Both the position numbers and the translations under genes were made by a program. A stretch of 64,000 nt of DNA from Oscillospiraceae bacterium (GTDB taxonomy: Bacteria; Bacillota; Clostridia; Oscillospirales; Acutalibacteraceae): contig SVOB01000001.1 in NCBI GenBank assembly GCA_015066565.1, positions 1 to 64,000 on the forward strand. The letters are read 5' to 3'. Positions 33,371 to 43,578 of this stretch are shown one piece after another. Position 1 is the first letter of the stretch, and each line of letters opens with the position of its first letter. The notes under the pieces are model-generated. The model was not told the origin of the DNA and did not search any database. It saw only the letters and a program-made list of their open reading frames with translations.

Positions 33371-35143
33371 ATGCAGAAAAATAAAATCGGGTCTTCGGCT
33401 TCTCCGTCAAAAAAAACGGTGAAACGTCCGAGGACTAAAAAAACAGCTTCGGTAAATAACCGAAGAAGTAATAACATTGTTGACTCTCAGCCGAAATTAC
33501 CCGTAAGAATCGCTTTTCTCGGCGGTCTTAACGAGGTCGGTAAAAATATGACCCTTTACGAATACGGCGACGATATGTTTATTGTTGACTGCGGTCTTGC
33601 TTTTCCCGATACCGAAATGCTCGGCGTTGACCTTGTTATTCCCGACTTTACCTATGTTGAGCGTAATAAGGAAAAAATCAGAGGTATCGTCATTACCCAC
33701 GGCCACGAGGACCATATCGGAGGTCTTGTCTATCTTCTCAAAAGCGTTAATATTCCCGTTTACGCCACAAGGCTAACGGCGGGTCTTATTGAGGGGAAGC
33801 TCGCCGAACACGGCATTCTCAATGACGTAAGGGTAAACTGTATCGAAGCGGGCGACACAATAAAACTCGGTCAGTTTGAGGTTGAGGCTATTCACGTTAA
33901 TCACTCGATTCCCGATTCCATAGGCCTTGCAATCAAAACGCCCGCAGGCGTTATTATACAGACGGGCGACTTCAAAATAGATTCAACGCCTATTGACGGC
34001 GAGATTATAGACCTTGCCCGTTTTTCGGAGCTTGGCAAGCAGGGCGTTCTGTGCTTGCTTTCCGATTCAACCAATGCCGAAAGACCGGGCTACACCGAAA
34101 GCGAGAAAAAGGTCGGCGAAAGCTTTTCAAACCTCTTTGCCAAGGCGAAGGGCAGAAGAATAATTATCGCTACCTTCGCTTCCAATATTCACCGTGTTCA
34201 GCAGATTATGGATATTGCAAAGAACACGGGAAGAAAGGTTGCCCTTTCGGGAAGAAGCCTTGAATACGTTGTCGAAAAGGCGGCTACGCTCGGCTATCTC
34301 CGAATTCCCGACAATCTTCTTGTCAGCATTGACAGCGTAAACAGCTATCCCGCCGATAAAATGGTAATAATCACCACGGGAAGTCAGGGCGAGCCTATGT
34401 CGGCTCTTCACAGAATGGCTTTCAGCGAGCACAGACGCGTTTCGATTATCCCGAACGACTATGTTATCATTTCCGCTACTCCCATTCCGGGTAACGAAAA
34501 AACTGTCGGAAGGGTAGTTGATGAGCTTCTGAAACTCGGCGCCGAGGTAATTTACGAAAAAATGTATGACGTTCACGTTTCGGGTCACGCTTGTCAGGAA
34601 GAGCTTAAGCTTATGCTCGGCATTACTAAGCCGAAATACTTTATTCCCGTTCACGGCGAGCAGAAGCATCTAAGAAGACATTCGGCGCTTGCTCAGTCAA
34701 TGGGAATACCGAAAAGCAATATTATTATCGCCGATAACGGCAAGCAGGTTGAACTTACCGAAAACAGAATCAGCGTTGTAAACGAGGTTCCCGCAGGTAA
34801 GGTCTTTGTTGACGGTTACGGAGTCGGCGACGTCGGTTCGGTAGTTATCAGGGACCGAAAACGTCTCTCCGACGACGGTATAATTGTTGTTGCGGTTTCT
34901 CTGTCGCAGGGTCTTCTGATTAATGCAGACGTCATTTCAAGGGGCTTTGTCTATGTCCGTGAAAACGAGGAACTGATTGAAACAATTTCTTCCGCCTGCG
35001 AAAAGGTCATAAACGATTGCCTTTATGACGGAATAACGGACCATAACAGTATCAAAAACAGAATTCGTGACGAGGTTTCACGTCTTATATATGAACGGAC
35101 AAAACGAAATCCGATGATTCTTCCCGTGATTATGGAGGTTTAA
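33371..35143 (+). CDS. rnj: Ribonuclease J
   Basis: 590 residues. A basic N-terminal tail (about 1-35, K/R/S/T-rich) precedes the metallo-beta-lactamase core with THGHEDHIGG, the HVNHSIPDSIG segment, QTGDFKID, and the beta-CASP motifs (SGHACQEELKLML and PVHGEQKHL). It has 5'-3' exo- and endoribonuclease activity in mRNA turnover and rRNA maturation. It leads a seven-gene operon; AAGGAG precedes the ATG. Confidence 0.96.
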   Translation: MQKNKIGSSASPSKKTVKRPRTKKTASVNNRRSNNIVDSQPKLPVRIAFLGGLNEVGKNMTLYEYGDDMFIVDCGLAFPDTEMLGVDLVIPDFTYVERNKEKIRGIVITHGHEDHIGGLVYLLKSVNIPVYATRLTAGLIEGKLAEHGILNDVRVNCIEAGDTIKLGQFEVEAIHVNHSIPDSIGLAIKTPAGVIIQTGDFKIDSTPIDGEIIDLARFSELGKQGVLCLLSDSTNAERPGYTESEKKVGESFSNLFAKAKGRRIIIATFASNIHRVQQIMDIAKNTGRKVALSGRSLEYVVEKAATLGYLRIPDNLLVSIDSVNSYPADKMVIITTGSQGEPMSALHRMAFSEHRRVSIIPNDYVIISATPIPGNEKTVGRVVDELLKLGAEVIYEKMYDVHVSGHACQEELKLMLGITKPKYFIPVHGEQKHLRRHSALAQSMGIPKSNIIIADNGKQVELTENRISVVNEVPAGKVFVDGYGVGDVGSVVIRDRKRLSDDGIIVVAVSLSQGLLINADVISRGFVYVRENEELIETISSACEKVINDCLYDGITDHNSIKNRIRDEVSRLIYERTKRNPMILPVIMEV

Positions 35144-35146
35144 ATT

Positions 35147-37132
35147 TTGAGCTTTAAGTACATTATCAAAAGGCATTATGCGAATATTCTTGTGTTCCTG
35201 ATTGCTCTTGCGTCAAGCGCGATTGTTATGATGCATTACCCGAAAACGGGAATTGCGCTTTTAGTTGCAACGGGTCTTCTTGCCATACTCACCATTATCA
35301 CGGCGAGAAGGGGATTTCGCAAAACTCTTTCGGATATTGCGGCGGTTAACGCCTCGCTTGACCCGAGCGGAAGAGATTTGCTCGACAGCTTTCCCATGCC
35401 TGTTCTCGTAAGTGACGAAAACGGCGTTATCGTCTGGTATAATTCCCGTTTTGCAAACGAGATTATGGGTAAGGATATTGTAATCGAGGACACGACTATC
35501 GAGCAGTTTACCTCGGGCTTCGGCATTGATTCAATCAAGCGAAACCGAAGCATTGACGTTGAATATAACGGAAAAAAATATACCCTGTTCCAGAATCCCG
35601 TTGAAAGACGCGATGGCGACCTGTACGTTCTTTATTTCAACGAGGACACCGAGCTTAAAAATATAAAAATCGAATACGATATGGCTCATCCTGCCGTTAT
35701 GCTTATAAGCGTTGACAGTATTGAGGATTTGTATAACTCATATTCCGACAGTGAGCTTGCCGAAATCACAAGCGGCGTTGAAAAGCTCATTGAGAGCTGG
35801 TTTAATCAGTATTCGGGCTTCCTGAGAAGAATCGGTAACGGCAGGTTTATAGCCGTTATTGAAGAAAGATATATGAAAAAAATAATTGCCGACAGGTTCG
35901 CTATTCTTGAAGCTGTCAGGAATTATTCCTATAACGACCGTATTGTCGGCGTAACCCTTTCAATAGGCGTCGGCAGGACAGGCACCATTGAAGAATGTGA
36001 AAACGACGCCCGTCAGGCTATCGATATGGCTCTCGGACGCGGCGGCGACCAGGCTGTTCTCCGTACGGACGCAGGCTACGATTTCTTCGGCGGCGTTTCA
36101 AACGGAATTGAAAAACGGACTAAGGTAAGAACAAGGGTTGTTTCAAAAGCGATTACCGAGCTTGTGGCTGACTATAAAAAGGTCTTTATTATGGGTCACC
36201 GTTTTTCTGACCTTGACGCAGTCGGAGCCGCAATAGGACTTCACCGTATGATTTCTTCTCTCGGCGTTGAAACAAAAATAGTTGTCAATAAAAAGACCTC
36301 GCTTGCGTCGCTTCTTATTGAAATGGCTGAACAGAAGGGCTATGACGGGGCGTTTATAGAGCCTTCCAAGGCTGAAAACGAAATTGACGATAACACCGTT
36401 CTTTTTGTTATAGATACCCACAGACCCGATTATGTCGAAAGCCCCGAGCTTTACGAAAAGGCAAAAACGGTTGTTGTAATAGACCATCACAGAAAGACGG
36501 TTGACTACATACAGAACGCTGTTATTTTCTATCATGAGCCTCACGCTTCTTCAACCTGTGAAATGGTTGCCGAGCTTGCTCAGTATATTTCAAAGAAGCC
36601 CGTTATCGGTCAGTTTGAAGCTAACGCCATGCTTTCGGGTATAGCGCTTGATACAAAAAACTTTGTTTTAAGAACGGGAGTAAGAACCTTTGAGGCGGCG
36701 GCTTATCTCAGAGGCAGGGGCGCCGATACGGTCGAGGTAAAGCAGTTCTTCTCTAACTCGATTGAAACGAATAAACAGAAGAATGAAATCGTTTCAAAAG
36801 CCATAACATATAAGTCCTCTGCGATTTCTTATGTTGAGGACAACTCGATTAAGGATTTAAGAATCGTCGCTTCTCAGGCGGCGGACGAAATGCTGTATAT
36901 CAGCGATATAAACGCTTCCTATGTTCTTTATAAGCAGGACGGTGAAATTAATATCTCCGCCCGTTCAATGGGCAAGGTCAACGTCCAGCTGATTATGGAA
37001 AAGCTCGGCGGCGGCGGACATCAGACTATGGCAGCCTGTCAGCTCGAATGTGAAAGCTATGAGGAAGCGGCTTCTCTTCTTAAGGAAGCGATTGACAGTT
37101 ACGAAAATAATTCCAACGGAGGTAATAACTAA
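35147..37132 (+). CDS. gdpP: GdpP-type cyclic-di-AMP phosphodiesterase
   Basis: 661 residues from a TTG at 35147, after ATGGAGG. Two membrane helices (about 12-50) are followed by a PAS domain (about 70-150), a degenerate GGDEF domain (about 175-310, GGDQAVL in place of a GGDEF motif) and a DHH/DHHA1 phosphoesterase (GHRFSDLDAVGAA, DTHRPDY, DHHRKT and GGGGHQTMAA). It degrades c-di-AMP at the membrane. It overlaps rplI by one base, the classical gdpP-rplI-dnaB order. Confidence 0.96.
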   Translation: MSFKYIIKRHYANILVFLIALASSAIVMMHYPKTGIALLVATGLLAILTIITARRGFRKTLSDIAAVNASLDPSGRDLLDSFPMPVLVSDENGVIVWYNSRFANEIMGKDIVIEDTTIEQFTSGFGIDSIKRNRSIDVEYNGKKYTLFQNPVERRDGDLYVLYFNEDTELKNIKIEYDMAHPAVMLISVDSIEDLYNSYSDSELAEITSGVEKLIESWFNQYSGFLRRIGNGRFIAVIEERYMKKIIADRFAILEAVRNYSYNDRIVGVTLSIGVGRTGTIEECENDARQAIDMALGRGGDQAVLRTDAGYDFFGGVSNGIEKRTKVRTRVVSKAITELVADYKKVFIMGHRFSDLDAVGAAIGLHRMISSLGVETKIVVNKKTSLASLLIEMAEQKGYDGAFIEPSKAENEIDDNTVLFVIDTHRPDYVESPELYEKAKTVVVIDHHRKTVDYIQNAVIFYHEPHASSTCEMVAELAQYISKKPVIGQFEANAMLSGIALDTKNFVLRTGVRTFEAAAYLRGRGADTVEVKQFFSNSIETNKQKNEIVSKAITYKSSAISYVEDNSIKDLRIVASQAADEMLYISDINASYVLYKQDGEINISARSMGKVNVQLIMEKLGGGGHQTMAACQLECESYEEAASLLKEAIDSYENNSNGGNN

Positions 37133-37575
37133 TGGAACTCATTTTAAATCAGGACGTTAAAGGTCTCGGCAAAAAAGGCGAAAAGGTTAAGGCGAGCGAC
37201 GGTTACGCAAGAAATTTCCTTTTGCCGAAAGGGCTTGCGGTTGAAGTGAATGCTCAGACTTTGACCGAACTTAAAAACCGCGAGGCTTCAAATCAGCATA
37301 AAATCGACGTCGATATAGCTAACGCAAACGATACCAAGTCAAAGCTTGAGGGAAAGACCGTAAAGGTTAAGGCGAAGGCAGGCTCCAACGGACGTCTTTT
37401 CGGTTCGATTACCTCCAAGGACGTTGCCTCGGCTATTAAAGACCAGTTTAAAATTGATATTGACAGAAGAAAGCTTACGGTTGAGGATATTAAGCAGTTC
37501 GGCTCTTATCCTGCCGAAATCAAGCTTTATAACGGAATAAGCTGTAAAATTACCGTAATGGTAGGTGAAGAATAA
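37132..37575 (+). CDS. rplI: 50S ribosomal protein L9
   Basis: 147 residues. The N-terminal signature LNQDVKGLGKKGEKVKASDGYARNFLLP (positions 4-31) is that of L9, followed by the long linker helix and the C-terminal rRNA-binding domain (NGRLFGSITSKDVA). It is coupled on both sides by one-base stop/start overlaps with gdpP and dnaB. Confidence 0.97.
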   Translation: MELILNQDVKGLGKKGEKVKASDGYARNFLLPKGLAVEVNAQTLTELKNREASNQHKIDVDIANANDTKSKLEGKTVKVKAKAGSNGRLFGSITSKDVASAIKDQFKIDIDRRKLTVEDIKQFGSYPAEIKLYNGISCKITVMVGEE

Positions 37576-38948
37576 TGGCTGATAATTTCGATTTTGACGC
37601 TTCCTTGCTTCCGTTCAATCTTGATGCGGAGCAGGCGGTGTTAGGCGCAATTCTCATTGACCCGCCGTGTCTTAACACGGTAATGATGACAATTAAGCCC
37701 GATTCGTTTTATCTTCCTCAACACAGAGCGATTTATTCTGCGATTCTTGCCCTTGACGCGGCAGGAAATGCGATTGACCCGTTGCTTGTGCTTGAAAAAT
37801 TAAAACAGGATGAAACTTATGACGACGCTTCGGGTAAGGAATATCTTCTTCAGTTAGCCCGCAATCTGCCGTCGGCTTCAAATGTCGAAAGCTATTGCAG
37901 AATTGTAACCGAGAATTACCGTAAGCGTTCTCTTATTCTCGCCGCAAGGGATATTATTGAATCCGCTTCGGGCGAGGGCGGCGAAGCAGACACAATTCTT
38001 GACAAGGCCGAGCAGTCAATTTACGGCATACGTCAGGGTAAAACCACAACGGGACCCGTAAGAATCGGTGAAATAATTACGGGCGAGGTCTATGACAGCC
38101 TTCAGAAGCTCTCTTCGGCCGATAAAGAAAAATATATCGGTATTCCAACGGGCTTTACGGACCTTGACAGAATGATAGTCGGTCTTAATAAGAGCGACCT
38201 TGTGCTTGTCGGAGCCCGTCCTGCTATGGGTAAAACAAGCTTTATACTTAATATTGCAAGAAACGTTGCCGTTAAGGCGAAGAAAAAGGTTCTTTTCTTC
38301 TCGCTCGAAATGTCAAACGAGCAGATAGCGAAAAGAGTTTTTGCTACCGAAGCGAGAGTAAACAGCAAGAAAATGCGTAACGGCGAAATCTCTTCAAACG
38401 AGTGGCAGCGGCTTGCTCAGGCGGCCTCGTCGCTCAACGACTGCGAGCTTTATTTTGATGACAGCGCAGTTACATCAGTCAGCGAAATGAAAGCCAAGGT
38501 GCGTCGTCTTAAAAACGTTGACTGCGTTTTCATTGACTATCTTCAGCTGATGACGGGCGACAGCAACAGACGTTCCGACTCCCGTACAACAGAGGTCAGT
38601 GCAATTACACGTTCACTTAAGCTAATGGCCAAGGAACTCAATATTCCCGTCGTTGTCTGTTCCCAGCTTTCCCGTGCTACGGAAATAAGGGGTCAGAAGC
38701 ATAAGCCTCAGCTTGCCGACCTTCGTGAATCGGGTTCAATTGAGCAGGACGCGGATATTGTTCTTATGCTTTACAGAGACGATTATTACGATAAGGACGA
38801 GCCTGTTGACGCCGAAAACGTCGATGTAAACGAGGCTGAGGTATTAATCCGTAAAAACCGTCACGGCGATATAGGCGAGGTCAAGCTAAACTGGAACGCC
38901 GACTTTACTCTTTTCAGCAATAAGGAGAAAGTTAGAAATGATAGCTAA
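37575..38948 (+). CDS. dnaB: Replicative DNA helicase DnaB
   Basis: 457 residues. An N-terminal DnaG-interaction domain (LPFNLDAEQAVLGA) precedes the RecA-like hexameric helicase core with Walker A ARPAMGKTSF and Walker B VDCVFIDYLQLM, and the DLRESGSIEQDADIV motif. No intein is present. It unwinds DNA at the replication fork. The start overlaps the rplI stop, and tilS starts inside its last codons. Confidence 0.97.
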   Translation: MADNFDFDASLLPFNLDAEQAVLGAILIDPPCLNTVMMTIKPDSFYLPQHRAIYSAILALDAAGNAIDPLLVLEKLKQDETYDDASGKEYLLQLARNLPSASNVESYCRIVTENYRKRSLILAARDIIESASGEGGEADTILDKAEQSIYGIRQGKTTTGPVRIGEIITGEVYDSLQKLSSADKEKYIGIPTGFTDLDRMIVGLNKSDLVLVGARPAMGKTSFILNIARNVAVKAKKKVLFFSLEMSNEQIAKRVFATEARVNSKKMRNGEISSNEWQRLAQAASSLNDCELYFDDSAVTSVSEMKAKVRRLKNVDCVFIDYLQLMTGDSNRRSDSRTTEVSAITRSLKLMAKELNIPVVVCSQLSRATEIRGQKHKPQLADLRESGSIEQDADIVLMLYRDDYYDKDEPVDAENVDVNEAEVLIRKNRHGDIGEVKLNWNADFTLFSNKEKVRNDS

Positions 38949-40281
38949 AATCGTTTCTGCTATTGAAAAATATAATATGCTTTCCTACGGACAGACTGTT
39001 ATTGTCGGTCTGTCGGGCGGGGCAGATTCTGTTGCCCTTACTCACGCTCTTATTTCACTTAAAGAGGAGTACGGGATTAAACTTCTGGCGGCTCATGTCA
39101 ACCACTGTATAAGGGGCGAGGAATCCGACAGAGATGAAAAGTTCGTAACCGGGTTTTGCGAAAAATACGGAATTACGCTTAAAACGCTTCGTTTCAATGT
39201 TCCCGAAGAAAGTGAAAAAACCGGCGAAAGCGAGGAAGAGTGCGGCAGAAGAATCCGTTATGAATTTTTCAATTCTATTGCGGATGAAAACTCCGTTATT
39301 GCTACGGCTCATAATTTCAACGATTCGGTTGAAACGTTCTTTATTAATCTGACAAGGGGAACGGGACTCAAAGGGCTTTGCTCAATCCCTGCGAAACGGG
39401 GAAATATAATAAGGCCGCTTATTAACTGCACAAGGGATGAAATTGAGCTTTACTGTAAGGAAAACGGACTTTCCTTTGTGACTGACAGCACCAATCTTGA
39501 CGAGGATTACACACGGAATAAAATAAGACATTCCGTTCTTCCCGTTATGAGTGAAATCAACCCGTCGTTCTTTTCGCTTATGGAAAGGACGTTTGAGAAT
39601 TTACAGACTGACGAAGGCTATCTTTCGGCTCTGGCAAGCGGCTTTCTGACTCTCTATCTTGATGACGGAAAGGTTCCTGCCGACTCGCTGTTTGCAGAGC
39701 CCGAAAGCGTAAGAAACAGGGTTATTATTAAAATGTGCGCCGATTCTTCGGCGGGAATTCCCGACAGAAAGCATATTGAACTAATTTCCGATTTGCTTAA
39801 AAGCAAAAAAGGCGGCGCAGTTCAGCTGAATTACGAGTTTTATGCTGTATGCCGTGATAATTTCTTCTTCATTGAAAAAAGGAAGGAACAGACGCCCGCC
39901 TGGGAAATAAAGCTTTCTTCCTTTGACGGGGAAACCGAAACACCGTCGGGAAAATATATTTTTAAACATTTATCCGAAAAAGATTTACAGTTTGTTCAAA
40001 AAAACGTATTGGAAAACGCCTTTGATTGTGATAAAATCAGTGGCAGTGTTTTCATCCGTTCAAGAAAGGACGGCGACACGGTCCGCCCGAAGAACAGGGG
40101 AGTTACAAAAACTCTCAAAAAGCTTTTTCTTGAAGAAAGAATACCCGTTGAAAAAAGAAATGACGTTGCGGTTTTAAGCGACGACAACGGCGTGTTTTTA
40201 ATTGAAAATATCTGTGTCGACGAAAGAGTAAAAATTACTAAAGACACAAAAAACATAATTACAATGGCAAAAGGGGAATGA
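38938..40281 (+). CDS. tilS: tRNA(Ile)-lysidine synthase
   Basis: 447 residues. The PP-loop SGGADSVAL is near the N-terminus, followed by HNFNDSVETFF and TRNKIRHSVLP, then TilS substrate-binding and C-terminal domains (SRKDGDTVRP). It modifies the wobble C of tRNA-Ile(CAU) to lysidine, which is essential for reading AUA. It overlaps dnaB by 11 bases and precedes hpt, the classical tilS-hpt-ftsH arrangement. Confidence 0.96.
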   Translation: MIAKIVSAIEKYNMLSYGQTVIVGLSGGADSVALTHALISLKEEYGIKLLAAHVNHCIRGEESDRDEKFVTGFCEKYGITLKTLRFNVPEESEKTGESEEECGRRIRYEFFNSIADENSVIATAHNFNDSVETFFINLTRGTGLKGLCSIPAKRGNIIRPLINCTRDEIELYCKENGLSFVTDSTNLDEDYTRNKIRHSVLPVMSEINPSFFSLMERTFENLQTDEGYLSALASGFLTLYLDDGKVPADSLFAEPESVRNRVIIKMCADSSAGIPDRKHIELISDLLKSKKGGAVQLNYEFYAVCRDNFFFIEKRKEQTPAWEIKLSSFDGETETPSGKYIFKHLSEKDLQFVQKNVLENAFDCDKISGSVFIRSRKDGDTVRPKNRGVTKTLKKLFLEERIPVEKRNDVAVLSDDNGVFLIENICVDERVKITKDTKNIITMAKGE

Positions 40282-40283
40282 TT

Positions 40284-40829
40284 ATGAATGAGGATATAAA
40301 GGAAGTCTTACTTTCCGAAGAGGAGCTTGAAAAAATAGTTTCAAAGCTCGGCAAAAAAATATCGGAGGAATATGAGGGCAAAAACCTTGTGCTTGTCAGT
40401 GTTCTGAAAGGTTCGGTTGTTTTTATGGCTGACCTTATGAGACACGTAACCGTTCCCTGCGAAATAGATTTTATGTCGGTTTCAAGCTACGGAAAGGGTA
40501 CTAAAACCTCGGGAAACGTTAAAATCATAAAAGACCTTGACAGAAGCGTTGAGGATATGGATTTGCTCATAGTCGAGGATATCCTTGACAGCGGAAGAAC
40601 CTTAAGCTATCTTACCGAGCTTTTAAGACAGAGAAATGCGAGAAGCATTAAAATATGCACTCTTCTCGATAAACCCGACAGACGTGAGGCTAATATCAAA
40701 GCGGATTATTTCGGCGCCGTCATTCCCGACGCTTTTGTTGTCGGTTACGGACTTGATTATGCAGAAAAATACCGTAACCTGCCTTACGTCGGAATATTAA
40801 AGCCGTCAGTTTACGGCGCAGAAGAGTAA
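40284..40829 (+). CDS. hpt: Hypoxanthine phosphoribosyltransferase
   Basis: 181 residues from the ATG at 40284, which is 8 bases from AAAGGGG; an ATG at 40278 is too close to it. The PRPP-binding motif LLIVEDILDSGRTLSYL is complete, and the C-terminal VVGYGLDYAEKYRNLPYVG is typical of HPRT. It salvages hypoxanthine and guanine to IMP/GMP. The order tilS-hpt-ftsH suggests shared regulation. Confidence 0.95.
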   Translation: MNEDIKEVLLSEEELEKIVSKLGKKISEEYEGKNLVLVSVLKGSVVFMADLMRHVTVPCEIDFMSVSSYGKGTKTSGNVKIIKDLDRSVEDMDLLIVEDILDSGRTLSYLTELLRQRNARSIKICTLLDKPDRREANIKADYFGAVIPDAFVVGYGLDYAEKYRNLPYVGILKPSVYGAEE

Positions 40830-40846
40830 AGGAGTGAAAAACGGAT

Positions 40847-42838
40847 TTGAACAATAAAAAATTCAACTATAAGGCGTTAATTCCATATATCTTAATACCC
40901 GTGCTTTTTATCGGCTGTATTATGTTCTTTACCAATCAGCAGACAAAGGCTAAAACCGAGTATTATCAGATGATTCAGCTTTTTGACGAGGGAAAGGTTA
41001 CCGAATATGACCTTGACCTTTCAAACGGCAGACTCCGTTATAAGTTAAAGGGCGAAAAGGATAAGATTTACGAGTACAACGTTCCGAACGTTAGCTTGTT
41101 TATCGACGATATTCACTCCTCTGTTATGGAATACAACCGTAACAATCCCGATAATCAGATTAAGGCAAACTATATTTCGGGCTCGTCTAACTCCTGGTGG
41201 GTTTCGATGATTCCCTACGCCATCCTTATTCTTATGAGCGTAGTCGTCGTTTACTTTATGTTCAGGCGGATGAACCAGACAATTTCGTCCGAGAATAACA
41301 GGGCTATGAGCTTCTCAAAGGCGAGGGCGAAACTCAATTCCGAGGACAATAAGACTACCTTTGAGGACGTTGCGGGAGCAGATGAAGAAAAGGAAGAGCT
41401 TGCCGAGCTTGTTGATTTCCTTAAAAATCCGCTTGCGTTCAACGACCTTGGCGCAAGAATACCGAAGGGCGTTCTCCTTGTAGGACCTCCCGGCACGGGT
41501 AAAACATTACTCGCAAGAGCCGTTGCCGGCGAAGCGGGAGTTCCGTTCTTCTCGATTTCGGGTTCCGATTTCGTTGAAATGTATGTCGGTGTCGGCGCTT
41601 CGCGTGTCCGTGACCTCTTTGACCAGGCGAAGAAGAATTCACCTGCTATAGTATTTATTGATGAAATTGACGCCGTAGGCCGTCACAGAGGCGCAGGTAT
41701 GGGCGGCGGACACGATGAACGTGAACAGACCCTTAACCAGTTGCTTGTTGAAATGGACGGTTTCGGCAAAAACCAGGGAGTTATCATTATCGCCGCTACA
41801 AACCGTCCCGACATTCTTGACCCTGCTCTTTTAAGACCCGGCAGATTTGACCGCCAGGTAACAGTAGGAATTCCCGATGTAAAGGGAAGAGAGGATATTC
41901 TCAAGGTTCACGCAAAGGGCAAACCGCTTGCTCCCGACGTCGATTTGAATAAGGTTGCTCATTCAACAGTCGGCTTTACGGGCGCTGACCTTGAAAACCT
42001 TCTTAACGAAAGCGCTCTTCTTGCCGCAAGACGCAAGAAAAAGTCAATTACAATGAACGAAATTGACGAAGCGACTATCAAAGTAATGGTCGGTACCGAA
42101 AAGAAGAGCCATAAGATGACTCCCGAGGATAAGCGAATTACGGCTTTCCACGAGGCAGGCCACGCAATCGCTACCTACTATCTTGAGGGTCAGGACCCCG
42201 TTCAGCAGATTTCGATTATACCACGCGGTATGGCGGCGGGCTTTACGCTCTCGCGCCCCGAGAACGACAGCACCCATATTTCAAAAACTCATATGCTTGA
42301 CGATATTGTTGTTCTTCTCGGCGGACGTGTTGCCGAAAGCGTTGCAATCGGTGACATTTGCACCGGCGCATCAAACGATATTGAAAGAGCTACGAATATT
42401 GCCCGTAATATGATTACGAAATACGGTATGAGCGAAAAGCTCGGTCCGATTTCCTACGGCAAGGATAACGACGAGGTATTCCTCGGCAGAGATTATAACC
42501 ATATGCGCGATTATTCCGAGGCTGTTTCGGCGGCGATTGACGCTGAGGTCAACGAGATAATCACAAACGCATATAAGCGCTGTGAGGATATTATCAGGGC
42601 TCATTACGACAAGCTTGAAATCGTTGCGAACGAGCTTATCGAGGTCGAAAAAATTGAGGGCGAAAGGTTTAAAGCTCTTATGGCGGATGACTATGTTCCC
42701 GAAAATAAAGAAGAAAAAGAGACTGAAAAGGCCGAAGAAATTACAGAAAATACCGAAACCGTTTCAAATGAAAACGAGGCTTCCGACGTTATTTCTTCTC
42801 CCGATACCTCTGACGAACCAGAAGCGCCTGCCGAATAA
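40847..42838 (+). CDS. ftsH: ATP-dependent zinc metalloprotease FtsH
   Basis: 663 residues from a TTG at 40847, with AAAGGAG at 40828-40834. Two membrane helices (about 9-26 and 111-133) flank an extracytoplasmic domain. The AAA module has Walker [14 protein letters not shown] and the SRH region [19 protein letters not shown]; the protease site is [11 protein letters not shown]. The C-terminal ~40 residues are highly acidic (E/T/N/P-rich). It degrades misfolded membrane proteins and short-lived regulators, including in sporulation. Confidence 0.97.
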   Translation: MNNKKFNYKALIPYILIPVLFIGCIMFFTNQQTKAKTEYYQMIQLFDEGKVTEYDLDLSNGRLRYKLKGEKDKIYEYNVPNVSLFIDDIHSSVMEYNRNNPDNQIKANYISGSSNSWWVSMIPYAILILMSVVVVYFMFRRMNQTISSENNRAMSFSKARAKLNSEDNKTTFEDVAGADEEKEELAELVDFLKNPLAFNDLGARIPKGVLLVGPPGTGKTLLARAVAGEAGVPFFSISGSDFVEMYVGVGASRVRDLFDQAKKNSPAIVFIDEIDAVGRHRGAGMGGGHDEREQTLNQLLVEMDGFGKNQGVIIIAATNRPDILDPALLRPGRFDRQVTVGIPDVKGREDILKVHAKGKPLAPDVDLNKVAHSTVGFTGADLENLLNESALLAARRKKKSITMNEIDEATIKVMVGTEKKSHKMTPEDKRITAFHEAGHAIATYYLEGQDPVQQISIIPRGMAAGFTLSRPENDSTHISKTHMLDDIVVLLGGRVAESVAIGDICTGASNDIERATNIARNMITKYGMSEKLGPISYGKDNDEVFLGRDYNHMRDYSEAVSAAIDAEVNEIITNAYKRCEDIIRAHYDKLEIVANELIEVEKIEGERFKALMADDYVPENKEEKETEKAEEITENTETVSNENEASDVISSPDTSDEPEAPAE

Positions 42839-42851
42839 AAACAAATAATAA

Positions 42852-42892
42852 AAAGACGCAGTTATTTCGTTTAACTGCGTCTTTATTTTTTT
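42852..42892 (+). terminator. Intrinsic terminator after ftsH
   Basis: AAAGACGCAGTTA and TAACTGCGTCTTT form a 13-bp stem followed by ATTTTTTTG. It closes the rnj-ftsH operon. Confidence 0.93.
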
Positions 42893-42956
42893 GAATAAAA
42901 CCTGTCGGTATGTAAAAACTAATCTTGAAAAAATTATCTTTTAAGGGAAGTGTATT

Positions 42957-43496
42957 ATGAAAGCGACAGGAATTGTCAGAAGAATAGACGATCTCGGGCG
43001 GGTTGTTATACCTAAAGAAATAAGAAGAACCTTAAGAATAAGAGAGGGCGACCCGCTTGAAATATTTACGGCAAGCGACGGCGAGGTTATCTTCAAAAAA
43101 TATTCGCCGATAGGCGAATTGACTGAATTTGCCGTTCAGTACGCCGAGGTGTTAAGCAGGGCTACAAATCAACCGATAATTATTTGCGACCGTGACCACG
43201 TTATTTCCGCTTCGGGTTTACCTAAACGCGAGGTGCTTGAAAAAAGAATATCCGAGTCTGTTGAAATTCTTATGGAAAGCCGTTCAAGCTTTATCGCTTC
43301 GCCGAGCGCAAATGAAATATATCCCGTTGACGGGGTTGACAGGCAGGCGAGCGTAATTTACCCGATTATAGGCAGCGGAGATTTGTCGGGCGCGGTAATA
43401 ATGCTTTTCAGTGAAAAGGAAAACTATCCGTCACAAACTGATATAAAACTCGTTCAGGTCGCCGCAACGTTTTTAGGAAAACAGACGGAAGAATAA
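42957..43496 (+). CDS. spoVT: Stage V sporulation protein T
   Basis: 179 residues. The N-terminal AbrB swapped-hairpin DNA-binding domain (MKATGIVRRIDDLGRVVIPK) is followed by a GAF-like domain (about 58-175), the exact SpoVT layout. It tunes sigma-G-dependent genes in the forespore. GGGAAG lies upstream of the ATG. It stands alone between the ftsH terminator and the repeat island. Confidence 0.96.
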   Translation: MKATGIVRRIDDLGRVVIPKEIRRTLRIREGDPLEIFTASDGEVIFKKYSPIGELTEFAVQYAEVLSRATNQPIIICDRDHVISASGLPKREVLEKRISESVEILMESRSSFIASPSANEIYPVDGVDRQASVIYPIIGSGDLSGAVIMLFSEKENYPSQTDIKLVQVAATFLGKQTEE

Positions 43497-43524
43497 GATT
43501 GTTACAGAGTGGCGATTACAAAAG

Positions 43525-43577
43525 CCTTCCCCTTGAGGGGAAGGTGTATTGCCGAAGGCAAGACGGATGAGGTGTGT
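43525..43577. repeat. Two-hairpin dispersed repeat
   Basis: CCTTCCCC with GGGGAAGG (43525-43544) is followed by TTGCC with GGCAA (43549-43561) and then GACGGATGAGGTGTG. It shares its layout with the copies at 3129-3180 and 43670-43720, whose stems have different sequences. Confidence 0.75.
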
Positions 43578-43578
43578 A

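Noticed and set aside
34127-34669. 180-residue minus-strand open frame
   Set aside because: It is antisense to the RNase J beta-CASP region, without RBS or recognisable motif.
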